Shown piece by piece: positions 43,885 through 53,191 of a stretch of DNA of 64,000 nucleotides. The notes beneath the pieces are model-generated. The model had not been told where the DNA came from and searched no databases. It worked only from the letters and a program-made list of their open reading frames with translations. Position 1 is the stretch's first letter, and every line of letters starts with the position of its first letter. The position numbers were made by a program, and so were the translations under genes. Origin of the DNA: Holophagaceae bacterium (GTDB lineage Bacteria; Acidobacteriota; Holophagae; Holophagales; Holophagaceae); NCBI GenBank assembly GCA_016722505.1, contig JADKJH010000003.1, positions 124,001 to 188,000 on the forward strand, in the 5' to 3' direction.

Positions 43885-44921
43885 TCAAGGTTCGGTGTTC
43901 ATGAGATGTGGCAATTCCTGATGGATGCGCCCCACCAGGGCTGGTCCCTTGAAGATCAAAGCGGAGTAGATCTGAGCTAAAACGGCGCCATCTTTCAACG
44001 CCTGGGCCACGTCTGCGCCCGAACCGATACCCCCACAGGCCACAAGTGGCAGACGGCCATCCAGGGCCTGTAGCAGCCGCAACCTAACGGCTCTGGCCTT
44101 GGCGGCAAGGCCTCGGCCGGAAAGGCCGCCCTGGCCCCAGGCCAGGACTTTGTCGTGGTTCATCGCGCTCACGATGCTTCGATCCAATGTCGTATTGGTG
44201 GCGATGAGGCCTGAAATCCCGGAAGAAACGGCCACTTCCACGATGGCATCGAGATCCTCGAAAGCCAGATCGGGGGCCAGTTTGAGCAGGAGTGGCTGAG
44301 CCTCCAGGCCCATTTCCTTCCTCAAGGCGAGCATCCCGGCAAGCAGGGGATCGAGGGCCTTTGGCGCCTGAAGATTCCGCAGGCCCGGCGTGTTGGGGCT
44401 GCTCACATTGAGGGCGATGTAGTCAACTTGCGGGGCGATCAGCCGGTAGGCAGCGGCGTAATCATCAAGCGCAGTCTCTTCAGGCGTGGCCTTGTTTTTG
44501 CCAAGATTGCCACCAACGATCAGGCCGCTGGGACGCCGCCTCAAGCGTGCCGCCACGACTTCGGCGCCTTCGCTGTTGAAGCCCATGCGATTCAGTATGA
44601 TTTCTTCGGAAGGCAGGCGGAACACACGGGGCGCGGGTTTCCGGGCTGGGGCCGGGGGGTGACGGTGCCGATTTCCACGTGGCCGAAACCCATGGATTTC
44701 CATAACGGCAAAAGCCTGGCCCCTTTGTCCAGGCCCGCGGCCAGTCCCAGAGGAGAAGGGAAATGCAGGCCGAAAGCCTCGACTGCAAGGGCCTTGTCCA
44801 GCTTTGGATCAGGCAGATGGAACCGCTGCGCCAGACCGCCCGCCAGGAAAGCCAAATTATGCGCCCGCTCAGCGTCTAGGCAGAAAAGCAAGGGTCGGGC
44901 GAGGCGGTAGAAGTTTGGCAT
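43885..44921 (-). pseudogene. pyrD: Dihydroorotate dehydrogenase (quinone), frameshifted in this sequence
   Basis: Class 2 dihydroorotate dehydrogenase, the membrane-bound FMN enzyme of pyrimidine synthesis. The N-terminal frame (to about 44630) gives PLGLAAGLDKGARLLPLW and GHVEIGTVTPRPQPGNPRP. The other frame continues with RVFRLPSEEIILNRMGFNSE, YIALNVSSPNTPGLRNLQ, LLKLAPD, GLIATNTT and LVACGGIGSG. One base is missing in a run of four C (GGGG at 44628-44631 on the + strand). Because the gene is normally essential and everything else is intact, a sequencing error in the homopolymer is the most likely cause. The next gene upstream is a lipoprotein gene, 6 nt away. Confidence 0.88.
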
Positions 44922-44927
44922 CTGGCA

Positions 44928-45350
44928 TTACTGCTTTGGAGAAGCTGGCGCGCCCTTTGCCACCACCGTCACTGTCGCTGTGTCAGCAACGCCCGGATGA
45001 TCCTCCCGCTCTGCTTTCACATGGTATGTGCCGGCCGCCGAGGGTGCGGTGTAGAGGCCGGTCCGTGTGACCTCGCCTCCACCGGCTTCCACCACCGTCC
45101 AGGTGACAGGCTGGCGGGGAAAGCGGGGGCCATCGGGCTCGTAGTTGATCTGGGCGCTGAAACTTTGGGTTTCATTGGGAACCAAGGTGGCAACTTTGGG
45201 GCTGAGGACGAGGGTGGGTTTGAAGACACTTGTATGGTCACTGCGAAGGCGCCCGCTGCTCACGTGGGCTTTTCGCCTGGGAGGGGTCAGATCGCCGCCA
45301 CCGCAGGCCATCATGGGAATCGCAAGGAGAAGGACCAGCAGGACTCGCAT
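44928..45350 (-). CDS. Lipoprotein with bacterial Ig-like domain
   Basis: Lipoprotein of 140 aa. The signal MRVLLVLLLAIPMMACGGGD ends in a lipobox with the Cys to be acylated. An Ig-like domain follows (LVLSPKVATLVPNETQSFSA ... VTWTVVEAGGGEVTRTGLYT, APSAAGTYHVKA), the form often used as a surface or adhesion module. ATG 45350 lies 9 nt after GGAGG. Its start overlaps the tail region of the CoA-transferase gene closely (stop at 45355), so they are likely co-transcribed, although no functional link is seen. Confidence 0.8.
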   Translation of the reverse strand: MRVLLVLLLAIPMMACGGGDLTPPRRKAHVSSGRLRSDHTSVFKPTLVLSPKVATLVPNETQSFSAQINYEPDGPRFPRQPVTWTVVEAGGGEVTRTGLYTAPSAAGTYHVKAEREDHPGVADTATVTVVAKGAPASPKQ

Positions 45351-45354
45351 GAAT

Positions 45355-46014
45355 TCATACCTCCATCTCTTGAACATGCGTCATAACCAGAGGTGGTTCG
45401 GTCTTGGCCTGCACTTCTTCTTTCGTCACGCCGGGCGCGACTTCCACAAGACGCAGGCCCTCGCGGCCCGGTACCACGTCGATCACCGCCAACTCCGTGA
45501 TGATGCGATGCACGCAACGCGTGCCCGTGAGCGGCAAGTTGCATTTGCGCAAAATTTTGAACTCGCCATTTTTATTGGTGTGGTCCATGACCACCACCAC
45601 GCGCTTGGCCGCGGCGACAAGGTCCATGGCGCCGCCCATGCCCTTGATCATTTTTCCTGGAATCATCCAATTGGCGAGATTGCCTTCGATATCCACCTGC
45701 ATGGCGCCCAGGATGCTCAGGTCGATCTTGCCCCCTCGGATCATGGCGAAACTTTCGGCGCTCGAAAAGAAACTCGCGCCTGGGGCGGTGGTGACGGTTT
45801 GTTTGCCCGCATTGATGAGGTCCGCGTCTACTTCCTCGGGCGTAGGGAACGGCCCCATGCCCAGCAGGCCGTTTTCGCTTTGCAGGACGACGTCCATTCC
45901 TTCGGGTATGGCACCTGCCACCAGCGTGGGGATGCCGATGCCGAGGTTCACGTAGAAACCATCCCGCAGTTCACGAGCTGCGCGGCGGACGAGCTGGTCG
46001 CGGGTAAGGGCCAT
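45355..46014 (-). CDS. 3-oxoacid CoA-transferase subunit B
   Basis: Beta subunit of a class I CoA-transferase (ScoB/AtoA type), 219 aa. The catalytic glutamate is in LQSENGLLGMGP; also seen are VNLGIGIPTLVA and GGAMDLVAAAKRVVVVMDHT. These enzymes move CoA between acetoacetyl or succinyl and another acid as alpha2beta2 complexes. The alpha subunit gene, normally directly upstream, is missing: the upstream neighbour is the M14 peptidase. GAGGA precedes the ATG and TATGCT lies upstream as a -10 candidate. Confidence 0.92.
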   Translation of the reverse strand: MALTRDQLVRRAARELRDGFYVNLGIGIPTLVAGAIPEGMDVVLQSENGLLGMGPFPTPEEVDADLINAGKQTVTTAPGASFFSSAESFAMIRGGKIDLSILGAMQVDIEGNLANWMIPGKMIKGMGGAMDLVAAAKRVVVVMDHTNKNGEFKILRKCNLPLTGTRCVHRIITELAVIDVVPGREGLRLVEVAPGVTKEEVQAKTEPPLVMTHVQEMEV

Positions 46015-46076
46015 GGATTCCTCAATGAAGGTGACTCAAGCATAGCTGACCTTGGGGCCTTCCCTGTGGTGCTGAG

Positions 46077-48755
46077 TCAATCCTCGTAGGTGGCCCGGTA
46101 GGCGCCGAAGAAGATCGCATTCAGGAAGGCGCGGGTGGTGAAGGCGCTCATGCCGCGGAACACCGGGTCACCGGCGAAAAGAATCACGGCCCCTGCGCCA
46201 CGGTGTTCCCGGAGGGCGTAGGAGGTAAGCCGTAGCCGTGGTTCCAGGGCTTTGGGCAGCAGTCCAGAGACTTTCAGCGGTTCACTTTCAGAATTGTTTT
46301 TCAGGTCCTTCAAGTCTCTTTTTGGATTGCCCGGATAGTAGATCGGGTTCTCCCCGCCGGGACTCAATTCCAGAATGCTGTCGCTGGTGTTCAATACCGC
46401 AGCATCGGCGGTGTGCAGGCCCCAGGCCAGGGGATGGCTCAGGTCCACTTTCACGTGCAGCAGCGCACCGGGAATGGTCTCTTGCAGATCGCGCATTTCA
46501 CGGCCCGACCAGGGCTGGATGAGATCCGCCACATCCGGCTTGGGTGTTTCGCGCTTGGCATCTTTTTCTTTGAGGCGGGCTTCTTCAGCATTTTTTGAAA
46601 GAAACTGGAAACCCGCTTCCGCAAGGCCTGCGCGGCTCGCGTAGACAGCGCCGCCTTGGATGCCGAGCAGCACGCCACCATCAGCGGCCCAGGACTTGAG
46701 CTTGGAAGCGCCGCCCTCGCCCAGGATCCGTTGCCAGGCTTTTCCAGCGGAATTGTCATCAACCAGAATGATGTGCGTATAGCGGTGCAGTTGAGCGTTC
46801 CCGATCCGCTCAGCGCGAACTTGGGCAAACGCGATGCCCGTCTCGCGAAGGGTGTGCATCACTGCGCCCAAGGCGGTCGGGTCCGCGGGACGATCCACCA
46901 GGACAGCCACTTTTGGAATAGCCAGGGTGTAGACGCGATCCGAGCCCAGGTCGGGCCCGGAATCTGAAAGGGCCGTGTCGGCCGCCAGGACGGGATGGTG
47001 GTTCCGCGCAGCGAGTGTTTTGATCCGGGCCAGCAATTTGGCGCCATCGTTCATGCGCAATGGGAACAGGACGGCGCCCGGTTCGAAGCGCTGGTTCAGC
47101 ATGCCGAACGGTTCGGTGGCCACGGTTCCGCGGAAGCCTTCACTGAGCAGGGTCGCCAGGGTATGCTCCCGGCCCTCGAAACCTGCCGGGAGGATATAGG
47201 CTGAGCGGGCTTCTGGAATGGCTGCTTCGCTTGGTTCTGCGATGGGTTCGACGCCGACTTTAGGGCGTGCCTTGGCAAACCAGGTTGGCACATTGAAAGT
47301 CAGGGGAAGACTCCAACCGGTGACGTCGTAGCTGGGCTTGGAGCCCATGGCTGCTTCTTTTTGGAGCAGCGCTTCGGCCAAAGCGCCAAGAGGCTGATCC
47401 AAGGCGACGAGGTAGCTCCCAGGCTTGACCGTGGCTGGCAGAATGCCCACACCGATGGGTTCCAGGTTGGCGGTACCCAGCCCCTCAGTGGTGCGCCGCA
47501 CCTCGATGCCATTGCGGCACAGCAGATCCACCAAGGCCCGGGAACGGCCTGGATCCTGGCCTTCGGCGATTAAAAAGGCGCCTGCGCGCTCCCCGAGATT
47601 GATCCGCTCCCGGCGGGCCTTATAAAAATCCATCAGAAGGGCTTTATGGTTTTCAAAGGCCGTCTGCACGGTGGCTAGGCTTGCCGTGAAGTGGCGCTGA
47701 ACACGCTTTTCAAGCGTCAGGATTTCACCATCCCGGCGGCGGTAAGCCAAACCAACCTGGCCCGCCATTTCAAACGTCATCCCCACGGCGCCGTGGAGGC
47801 TGGGCCAACTATCGCCATAGCTGGGATAGAAAAGATCAAAGATATCCTTGCTGAAAAAGTTGAACTCATGGGCATCAAAAGCCCTGGCCACTCCTTTGCC
47901 GAAGGTCTGCTGCCAGTATCCTGAGAACGGCGTAGGGATGGCGTCATTGACCGGCTGCATGGTGGGTGGGAAGTAGTAGCTGCTCTCCGCGGACATCTCA
48001 TGGTGATCCGCCAGGACTTGGGGATTCCATTGCAGAAAGGCTGCCGCCTTCGCACGGCTTTCGCCCTGGGTCTGCCAAGCCCAGTCGCGGTTGAGGTCGA
48101 ATAGCCGGTGGTTGAACCGTCCACCGGGCCAGCGGCCGGTATTCTGCGCATCCTGTGGATCCGATGGGTTCATTCCTTGAAGCACCTCTTCCACCGATTG
48201 GATGGCGCGTTCCCGCCCATCGGGATTCTGGGTGAGGTCCAACAGCAACACCACGCGGTCCAGCTGCTTCATGACATCGGAATCCTGTGCGGCAGCAAAG
48301 TGGTAGGCCACGGCAAGAGCGGCTTTGCTGCCACTGGGCTCGGCTCCATGGATGCTATAGCCCAGCCACACGAAAGCCGGGTTCGCGCTGGCGATCCGCT
48401 CAGCCTCGCCGGAATCACATGTGCGCGGATCTGCGAGCTTGGCGTTATTCGCACGAAGCTGATCAAGTTTCGCGATGTTGGCGGGGCTGCTGATGATCAA
48501 GAAAGGCTGGGAACGCCCTTCTTCTGTGATATTCAGTGTGAGCAGCTTTACGCGGTCAGGCGCGGCGGCGGCGAGCGCACCCGCGTAAGCCAGCAGATCC
48601 GCATGGTGGGTATAGCCCTTGCCAGCGTTGGGAAGCGGAATCCCGGCGCGGTAGGTTTTAGATGGCAGCCAAGTGGGTCGTGGCGCCAGGGGCGGCGCTG
48701 CTGCTTGCGCGGCCAGGGGCAGAGTGATGAGAACTGAAAGGGCAATCGCCTTCAT
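46077..48755 (-). CDS. M14-family zinc carboxypeptidase, exported
   Basis: Secreted metallopeptidase of 892 aa with a signal peptide (MKAIALSVLITLPLAAQA). Zinc ligands are His136 and Glu139 in SIHGAEPSG, with the third histidine in VLADHHEMS; substrate-binding residues lie in GGRFNHRLFDLNRDWAW. The catalytic domain is followed by about 500 residues of non-catalytic region, a layout seen in large M14 proteins of Acidobacteria and Bacteroidetes. GAGGAAA precedes the ATG. Probable role is breakdown of external peptides, together with the M16 peptidase elsewhere in the window. Confidence 0.92.
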   Translation of the reverse strand: MKAIALSVLITLPLAAQAAAPPLAPRPTWLPSKTYRAGIPLPNAGKGYTHHADLLAYAGALAAAAPDRVKLLTLNITEEGRSQPFLIISSPANIAKLDQLRANNAKLADPRTCDSGEAERIASANPAFVWLGYSIHGAEPSGSKAALAVAYHFAAAQDSDVMKQLDRVVLLLDLTQNPDGRERAIQSVEEVLQGMNPSDPQDAQNTGRWPGGRFNHRLFDLNRDWAWQTQGESRAKAAAFLQWNPQVLADHHEMSAESSYYFPPTMQPVNDAIPTPFSGYWQQTFGKGVARAFDAHEFNFFSKDIFDLFYPSYGDSWPSLHGAVGMTFEMAGQVGLAYRRRDGEILTLEKRVQRHFTASLATVQTAFENHKALLMDFYKARRERINLGERAGAFLIAEGQDPGRSRALVDLLCRNGIEVRRTTEGLGTANLEPIGVGILPATVKPGSYLVALDQPLGALAEALLQKEAAMGSKPSYDVTGWSLPLTFNVPTWFAKARPKVGVEPIAEPSEAAIPEARSAYILPAGFEGREHTLATLLSEGFRGTVATEPFGMLNQRFEPGAVLFPLRMNDGAKLLARIKTLAARNHHPVLAADTALSDSGPDLGSDRVYTLAIPKVAVLVDRPADPTALGAVMHTLRETGIAFAQVRAERIGNAQLHRYTHIILVDDNSAGKAWQRILGEGGASKLKSWAADGGVLLGIQGGAVYASRAGLAEAGFQFLSKNAEEARLKEKDAKRETPKPDVADLIQPWSGREMRDLQETIPGALLHVKVDLSHPLAWGLHTADAAVLNTSDSILELSPGGENPIYYPGNPKRDLKDLKNNSESEPLKVSGLLPKALEPRLRLTSYALREHRGAGAVILFAGDPVFRGMSAFTTRAFLNAIFFGAYRATYED

Positions 48756-48802
48756 AGATATTTCCTCGTCAATTTCATCAGTTCCATCAGTGGTCTGAAC
48801 CT

Positions 48803-50185
48803 TTAGAGCTCGAGGTAGGCGGGGCCTACGTTGGTGATGGTTCCGGCGCCGAAGGTCATCAGCAGATCACCTTCCCGGGTGAGGCTCTTCAGGAATTCCG
48901 GCAGGTCTTCCACCTTGGAAACATAATGGACCTCCCGCTGGCCATGAGCGCGCAATCCATCCACGACGCTTTCGCCTGAAAGGCCAGGAATGGGGGCTTC
49001 ACCAGCAGCGTAGATATTGGTGATGACAACCACATCCGCCTCGAAAAAGGCACTGGAAAATTCCTCGATCAAGGCATTGGTGCGGGAATACCGGTGGGGT
49101 TGGAACGCAGCGACTATACGGCGCTCCGGGAATCCCTTCCGCGCGGCTTTCAAGGTGGCGGCGATCTCGGTGGGGTGGTGGCCGTAGTCATCCACCACCA
49201 ATACTCCATCTTTTTCGCCCTTTTTGGTGAAGCGTCTATCAGCGCCACAGAAGGTCGCCAGGCTGCTTCTGATCTGGTCTTTGGCCACGCCCAGTTCCAG
49301 CGCCACGCCGATGGCCGCAAGCGCATCGAGCACCATGTGGTGGCCCGGCACATTGATGGAAAAATCGCCGATGGCTTCACCGAAGGCGGTCACAGAAAAG
49401 GTGCTGAAAAAGCCATCCTGGTGGATGTCATGGGCTCTGATATCCACCTGGGGGTTTGTGCCATACGTCTTCACCTGGCGCTTGAGCAAGGGCCGCACAT
49501 AGGCCACGTTCGGATCATCCATGCAGGCGAACACCGAACCATAGAACGGCACTTTGTTGGCAAACTCCACGAAGGCGGCGCGGATTTCCTCGATGTCTTT
49601 GTAATGATCCAGATGCTCACGATCAATATTTGTGATGACCGCGAGGGTAGGGTTCAGCATCAAGAAACTTCCATCGCTCTCGTCGGCTTCGGCCACCAGG
49701 TATTCGCCCTTCCCGAGTTTGGCGTTGGAGCCGAGAATTCCAAGCTTTCCGCCAATGACGATGGTGGGGTCGAGGCCTGCCTGGCTCAGCACCTGGGCGA
49801 TCATGCTGGTGGTGGTGGTCTTGCCATGGGAACCGCCCACGGCGATGCCCTGCTTCAACCTCATGAGCTCGGCGAGCATCTCACCTCTTGGGATCACCGG
49901 AATCTTTGCGACGTGAGCCGCCATGACTTCCGGGTTATCGTCCCTAACGGCGCTGGAAATCACCACAACCTGCGCACCCTTGATGTGTTTTGCCTCATGC
50001 CCAAGATTCAATTCAATGCCGAGGGAACGAAGGCGCTCGGTGACGGCACTTTCTTTCAAGTCCGTTCCCGAGACGCGGAAACCCAGATTCACAAGGACTT
50101 CAGCGATGCCTGACATGCCGATGCCACCGATGCCTACGAAATGAATATGTTGAATGGTGCCAAACAAGAGGAGGGTTCCTTTCAT
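48803..50185 (-). CDS. murC: UDP-N-acetylmuramate-L-alanine ligase
   Basis: MurC, the cytoplasmic ATP-dependent ligase adding L-alanine to UDP-MurNAc in peptidoglycan synthesis. It has HIHFVGIGGIGMSGIAEVL at the N-terminus, the P-loop VGGSHGKTTTTSM, EADESDGSF, and the C-terminal YGHHPTEIAATL and FQPHRYSRT. ATG 50185 is taken; an internal TTG (MFGTIQHIH) with AAAGGA in front is an alternative closer to the usual start. The gene is away from a mur-fts cluster, with no cell-wall neighbours here. Confidence 0.95.
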   Translation of the reverse strand: MKGTLLLFGTIQHIHFVGIGGIGMSGIAEVLVNLGFRVSGTDLKESAVTERLRSLGIELNLGHEAKHIKGAQVVVISSAVRDDNPEVMAAHVAKIPVIPRGEMLAELMRLKQGIAVGGSHGKTTTTSMIAQVLSQAGLDPTIVIGGKLGILGSNAKLGKGEYLVAEADESDGSFLMLNPTLAVITNIDREHLDHYKDIEEIRAAFVEFANKVPFYGSVFACMDDPNVAYVRPLLKRQVKTYGTNPQVDIRAHDIHQDGFFSTFSVTAFGEAIGDFSINVPGHHMVLDALAAIGVALELGVAKDQIRSSLATFCGADRRFTKKGEKDGVLVVDDYGHHPTEIAATLKAARKGFPERRIVAAFQPHRYSRTNALIEEFSSAFFEADVVVITNIYAAGEAPIPGLSGESVVDGLRAHGQREVHYVSKVEDLPEFLKSLTREGDLLMTFGAGTITNVGPAYLEL

Positions 50186-50304
50186 CCAAGGTACGAGTAG
50201 AACCTCTAGCATAGCCTTCGCCGGGGACCCACACTTAGTTGCAAGGAAGTGGCACGGCTTTGGATAACACATTCCCGAACCCCAACCAACATCAGGAGGT
50301 GCCC

Positions 50305-51231
50305 ATGAACGGCCCCAGAATCGCAGCTTTCATCACAGCCGCCGGTCTCATTGCCACCGGCTTATCTGGTCAGGACCGTGGCAGGCAGCAGCAGACATCC
50401 GGTGATCAGCAAGTACGTTCTGAACGCCAGGCGTCGCCTTCCGGCTTTGGCTCACCGGTTGATCGCGGCTCGGATCAGAGGGGGTTTGGTGGCGGATCGG
50501 ATCGCGGATCAGACCAGCGAGGGTTCGGCGGCGGTCGCCCAACCGGGCCTACGGGCCGGTCTTCAGTTTCCCTCACACCCGGCCGCCGGACTTCGGCCGA
50601 GCTGTCGGGGGTGCATGGCGTGCTGGCCAGCGGCGTGAACACCCGCGTCCGAGGACACGAGCAGTACTGGCAGCCCTGCCCATTCCTGCCCAATTCTTTC
50701 TTCTGGGGGCACCGGGACATCATGGCTGAAATCCAGTTCATGTCCCGCCAAGGCTTCGTCGCCTGCACACGCGTGGCGGATGACGCCCTGGAGATCACTG
50801 ACTATTCCGATTTCCCCCAAGGCTGGAAGGGCTATGCCTTCGTGGTGCCACCCAAAGGCACATTGCATGTAAGCCTGAACCATACGAACCGAGGCTGGTT
50901 CCGCCTGGTCATGATGAACAAATGGGGGGATTTGCAGCCTGGGATGTTGCAGAACCTCATTCCCACAGGCAATCCCGAAGTGACCTTCAAGAACCCCAAG
51001 GATGAAGCCCAGGCGGTCTATGTCGTCGCTGATGATCCGGGTTGGATGTCTTCCAAGGCCTATCCCTACCAACTCACCGTGGATCGTTCCTGGGATCCCG
51101 CCACTGTTGATTTGAAGGATGTGAAAGTGGCCGTGGGCGTCTGGGGCAACCACCAGGACAACAGCGCCCAATTCAGGCGTCCCACTTGGGTTGGTTTTGG
51201 CTCTTCCTCGCGAGGAATGGGCTGGTGGTGA
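50305..51231 (+). CDS. Secreted hypothetical protein with Gly/Arg/Asp repeats
   Basis: Exported protein of 308 aa without a recognised family. The signal peptide is IAAFITAAGLIATGLSGQ. A low-complexity region (about residues 25-90) includes two copies of a 13-residue unit containing RGSDQRGFGGG. The C-terminal 200 residues form a folded domain rich in aromatic residues (HEQYWQPCPFLPNSFFWGH, GWFRLVMMNKWGDLQPG, YPYQLTVDRSWDP). AGGAGGT lies 5 nt before ATG 50305. A strong intrinsic terminator follows directly. Confidence 0.72.
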   Translation: MNGPRIAAFITAAGLIATGLSGQDRGRQQQTSGDQQVRSERQASPSGFGSPVDRGSDQRGFGGGSDRGSDQRGFGGGRPTGPTGRSSVSLTPGRRTSAELSGVHGVLASGVNTRVRGHEQYWQPCPFLPNSFFWGHRDIMAEIQFMSRQGFVACTRVADDALEITDYSDFPQGWKGYAFVVPPKGTLHVSLNHTNRGWFRLVMMNKWGDLQPGMLQNLIPTGNPEVTFKNPKDEAQAVYVVADDPGWMSSKAYPYQLTVDRSWDPATVDLKDVKVAVGVWGNHQDNSAQFRRPTWVGFGSSSRGMGWW

Positions 51232-51251
51232 GCTCTGGCAGCTGAATCAAA

Positions 51252-51279
51252 ACGGCCCCGGTTCGGGGCCGTTTTTTTA
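51252..51279 (+). terminator. Rho-independent terminator
   Basis: Nine-base stem ACGGCCCCG / CGGGGCCGT with a GTT loop, followed by seven more T. It ends the secreted-protein gene (stop at 51231). It is the one textbook intrinsic terminator in the window, and because the left side carries A residues it may also work for the opposite strand. Confidence 0.92.
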
Positions 51280-51290
51280 TTCAAGCTGAG

Positions 51291-52250
51291 CTACTTCCAA
51301 GGGCAAGCGTTGGTGACCTGCATCCTGAACGCTTTGGGTTCCAGCGTGAATTCCGCGCGGTCACGGACTTCGGCAGGCTCGCCGTCGAGATGCCAGGGCA
51401 GGGGGCGGTCGAGATGAAGGACGGCTTTGAGAATGCGGCCTTCCTGGCGCAAATAGGTGCGGCCACCCTCGCGGAAGAGCGAAGGGAGTTGCGTGAGAAG
51501 GTCCAGGTGGCGCGGCTTGGCGAGGGTCGCCCATCGCAGCATTCCATCAGCGGGATTCGCATGGGGCGCGATCCAGAAACCTGAGCCGAACTGGGGAAGA
51601 TTGGCGATGCATAAACTCCAGGCATTGTCTGGAAGCTTTGGTTCTGGGCCTTTCCAGGCAGAGCGCAAAACGTCGCTCCTCGTCTGGGGTTCCGCCTCCT
51701 CCGGCTGAAGCGCCTCCCACCGCAGGCCAAAAGGCTCGAAATCCCGCCATAGTTTGATTGAGCGCTGTGCGTAACTCAGGAAGCCGCGAGAGGTGCCGCC
51801 ATGGAAATCATGGGCGATGGCAGCCTCGAAGCCCGTGCCGCACAGATTAAGAAATGGGACACCGTCCAGCCTGGGCAGGTCCATGCGCAGCTCGCGGCCC
51901 TCGAGCAACCTCAGCACCGCGCCGCTCGGTTCCAGGGGGGTGCGCAGGCCCCGCACCAGGCCGTTTCCGCTGCCACCGGGAACAGCCGCCAAGGGCACCG
52001 GGCAACCCGCTGCTGCGAGGGCGATTCCAGCATGATGGATCGTTCCGTCGCCGCCCCAGACGAAGAGCGGTCCACCGGCGGCTTTGGCCTGTTCGATATG
52101 CGGCGCAAAATCGAAGGGCGGGCCAAAGGCGATGAGTTCGATGCGGTTGCGATATTCGGCGGGGAGCCCCGCCAGGAGAGCCTCTGGATCTTTGCGGGCA
52201 GTCCCGGCCCGGGTGTTGTAAAGCAAAGGCAGTTTCACTGTGGGATCCAC
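51291..52250 (-). CDS. Diacylglycerol-kinase-family lipid kinase
   Basis: DagK/YegS-like lipid kinase of 319 aa. The nucleotide-binding block is FVWGGDGTIHHAG (about residue 65), followed by AAVPGGSGNGLVRGL and GTGFEAAIAHDF. Such enzymes phosphorylate diacylglycerol, sphingoid bases or undecaprenol. The GTG start at 52250 lies inside the 3' end of the RluA-type gene (16-nt overlap), so the two are co-translated. The function partner is otherwise unrelated. Confidence 0.88.
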   Translation of the reverse strand: MDPTVKLPLLYNTRAGTARKDPEALLAGLPAEYRNRIELIAFGPPFDFAPHIEQAKAAGGPLFVWGGDGTIHHAGIALAAAGCPVPLAAVPGGSGNGLVRGLRTPLEPSGAVLRLLEGRELRMDLPRLDGVPFLNLCGTGFEAAIAHDFHGGTSRGFLSYAQRSIKLWRDFEPFGLRWEALQPEEAEPQTRSDVLRSAWKGPEPKLPDNAWSLCIANLPQFGSGFWIAPHANPADGMLRWATLAKPRHLDLLTQLPSLFREGGRTYLRQEGRILKAVLHLDRPLPWHLDGEPAEVRDRAEFTLEPKAFRMQVTNACPWK

Positions 52251-53104
52251 CGCGGCGGCGCCACGAATTCGATTTCCTGCCCTGTGGCGGGATGATTCAG
52301 GACCAATTTCCAGGCGTGTAATTCCAATTCCGGGGCATCCTCTCCGCCGTACAGCCTATCGCCCCGGACCGGTGCGCCAAGGCTTGCGAGGTGCACTCGG
52401 ATCTGGTGGGTGCGGCCTGTGCGAGGCTCGGCGATGATCCAGTAACCTGCCGGCAGGCCAAGCATTTCCTCCTTGGTGGCGGGCCGGAATTCTGTAATGG
52501 CCTCCTTGGGTTCCATCAGATCGCCATCCACGCCGAAGCGCCCTGGCACAGCATTCCGGAGGCGTCCGATGGGCCGATCCACCGTGCAGGCTTCCAGAAG
52601 TCTGGAGACCCGGGCTAGGTAGGTCTTGCGTACGGCATGTTCCGTGAATTTCCGCGTCAACTCCGCGTTGATGGATGTGTCTTTCGAAAAAATCAGCAGG
52701 CCCGAAGTCCCTTGATCCAGCCGGTGATGCAGAAACAATTTCAATTCGGGCCGTTGGGTTTTGATCAGGGCCAGCAGGTCGTGCCTATCCGAAGCCCAGG
52801 TACCTTGGGTCGGGATGCCCGTGGGTTTGTTCACTACAAGCAGCCACTGGTCTTCAAAGACAACCGGGATCTGCATAGTGGGGACCGCCGGCAAGTCAGG
52901 ATCGAAGGCCACACGGATCTCAATGCCAGCCTGAAGCATTTTTCCCGCCACCCGCACCCGCTTTCGGTCCACCTGCACCCCGCCCAGCTTGAGGGCTTCA
53001 CGAGCCGCACGGCGCGAGATACCCGTGTGCTTGGCCACAAGCTGATCCAGGCGTAGCCCCGAATCTGTGGAGGTGCTGGAAAAGGTCCATTTCTGAAGTG
53101 CCAT
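52235..53104 (-). CDS. RluA-family pseudouridine synthase
   Basis: RNA pseudouridine synthase of 289 aa with an N-terminal S4 RNA-binding domain (RLDQLVAKHTGISRRAAREA) and a catalytic domain. The catalytic aspartate lies in HHRLDQGTSG, with NKPTGIPTQ and RTGRTHQIRVHLASLG also present. It modifies uridines in rRNA or tRNA; the exact site is not predictable. TAATCT ends exactly 6 nt before the ATG, so the mRNA may be leaderless. It overlaps the downstream lipid kinase gene and is divergent from cysK. Confidence 0.92.
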   Translation of the reverse strand: MALQKWTFSSTSTDSGLRLDQLVAKHTGISRRAAREALKLGGVQVDRKRVRVAGKMLQAGIEIRVAFDPDLPAVPTMQIPVVFEDQWLLVVNKPTGIPTQGTWASDRHDLLALIKTQRPELKLFLHHRLDQGTSGLLIFSKDTSINAELTRKFTEHAVRKTYLARVSRLLEACTVDRPIGRLRNAVPGRFGVDGDLMEPKEAITEFRPATKEEMLGLPAGYWIIAEPRTGRTHQIRVHLASLGAPVRGDRLYGGEDAPELELHAWKLVLNHPATGQEIEFVAPPRWIPQ

Positions 53105-53141
53105 GCATCCAGATTAAGCGGTCCTTGGTTTGAAAATTAAG

Positions 53142-53169
53142 TTGACTAAATTAGTACGCTTTATATTCT
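53142..53169 (+). promoter_or_regulatory. cysK promoter
   Basis: TTGACT (53142-53147) and TATTCT (53164-53169) with a 16-nt spacer lie in an AT-rich stretch ahead of cysK. AAGGAG (53180-53185) follows and sits 6 nt before the ATG at 53192. An overlapping TATATT at 53162 is an alternative -10 with a short spacer. Confidence 0.6.
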
Positions 53170-53191
53170 GTATCTTTCCAAGGAGATGCCC

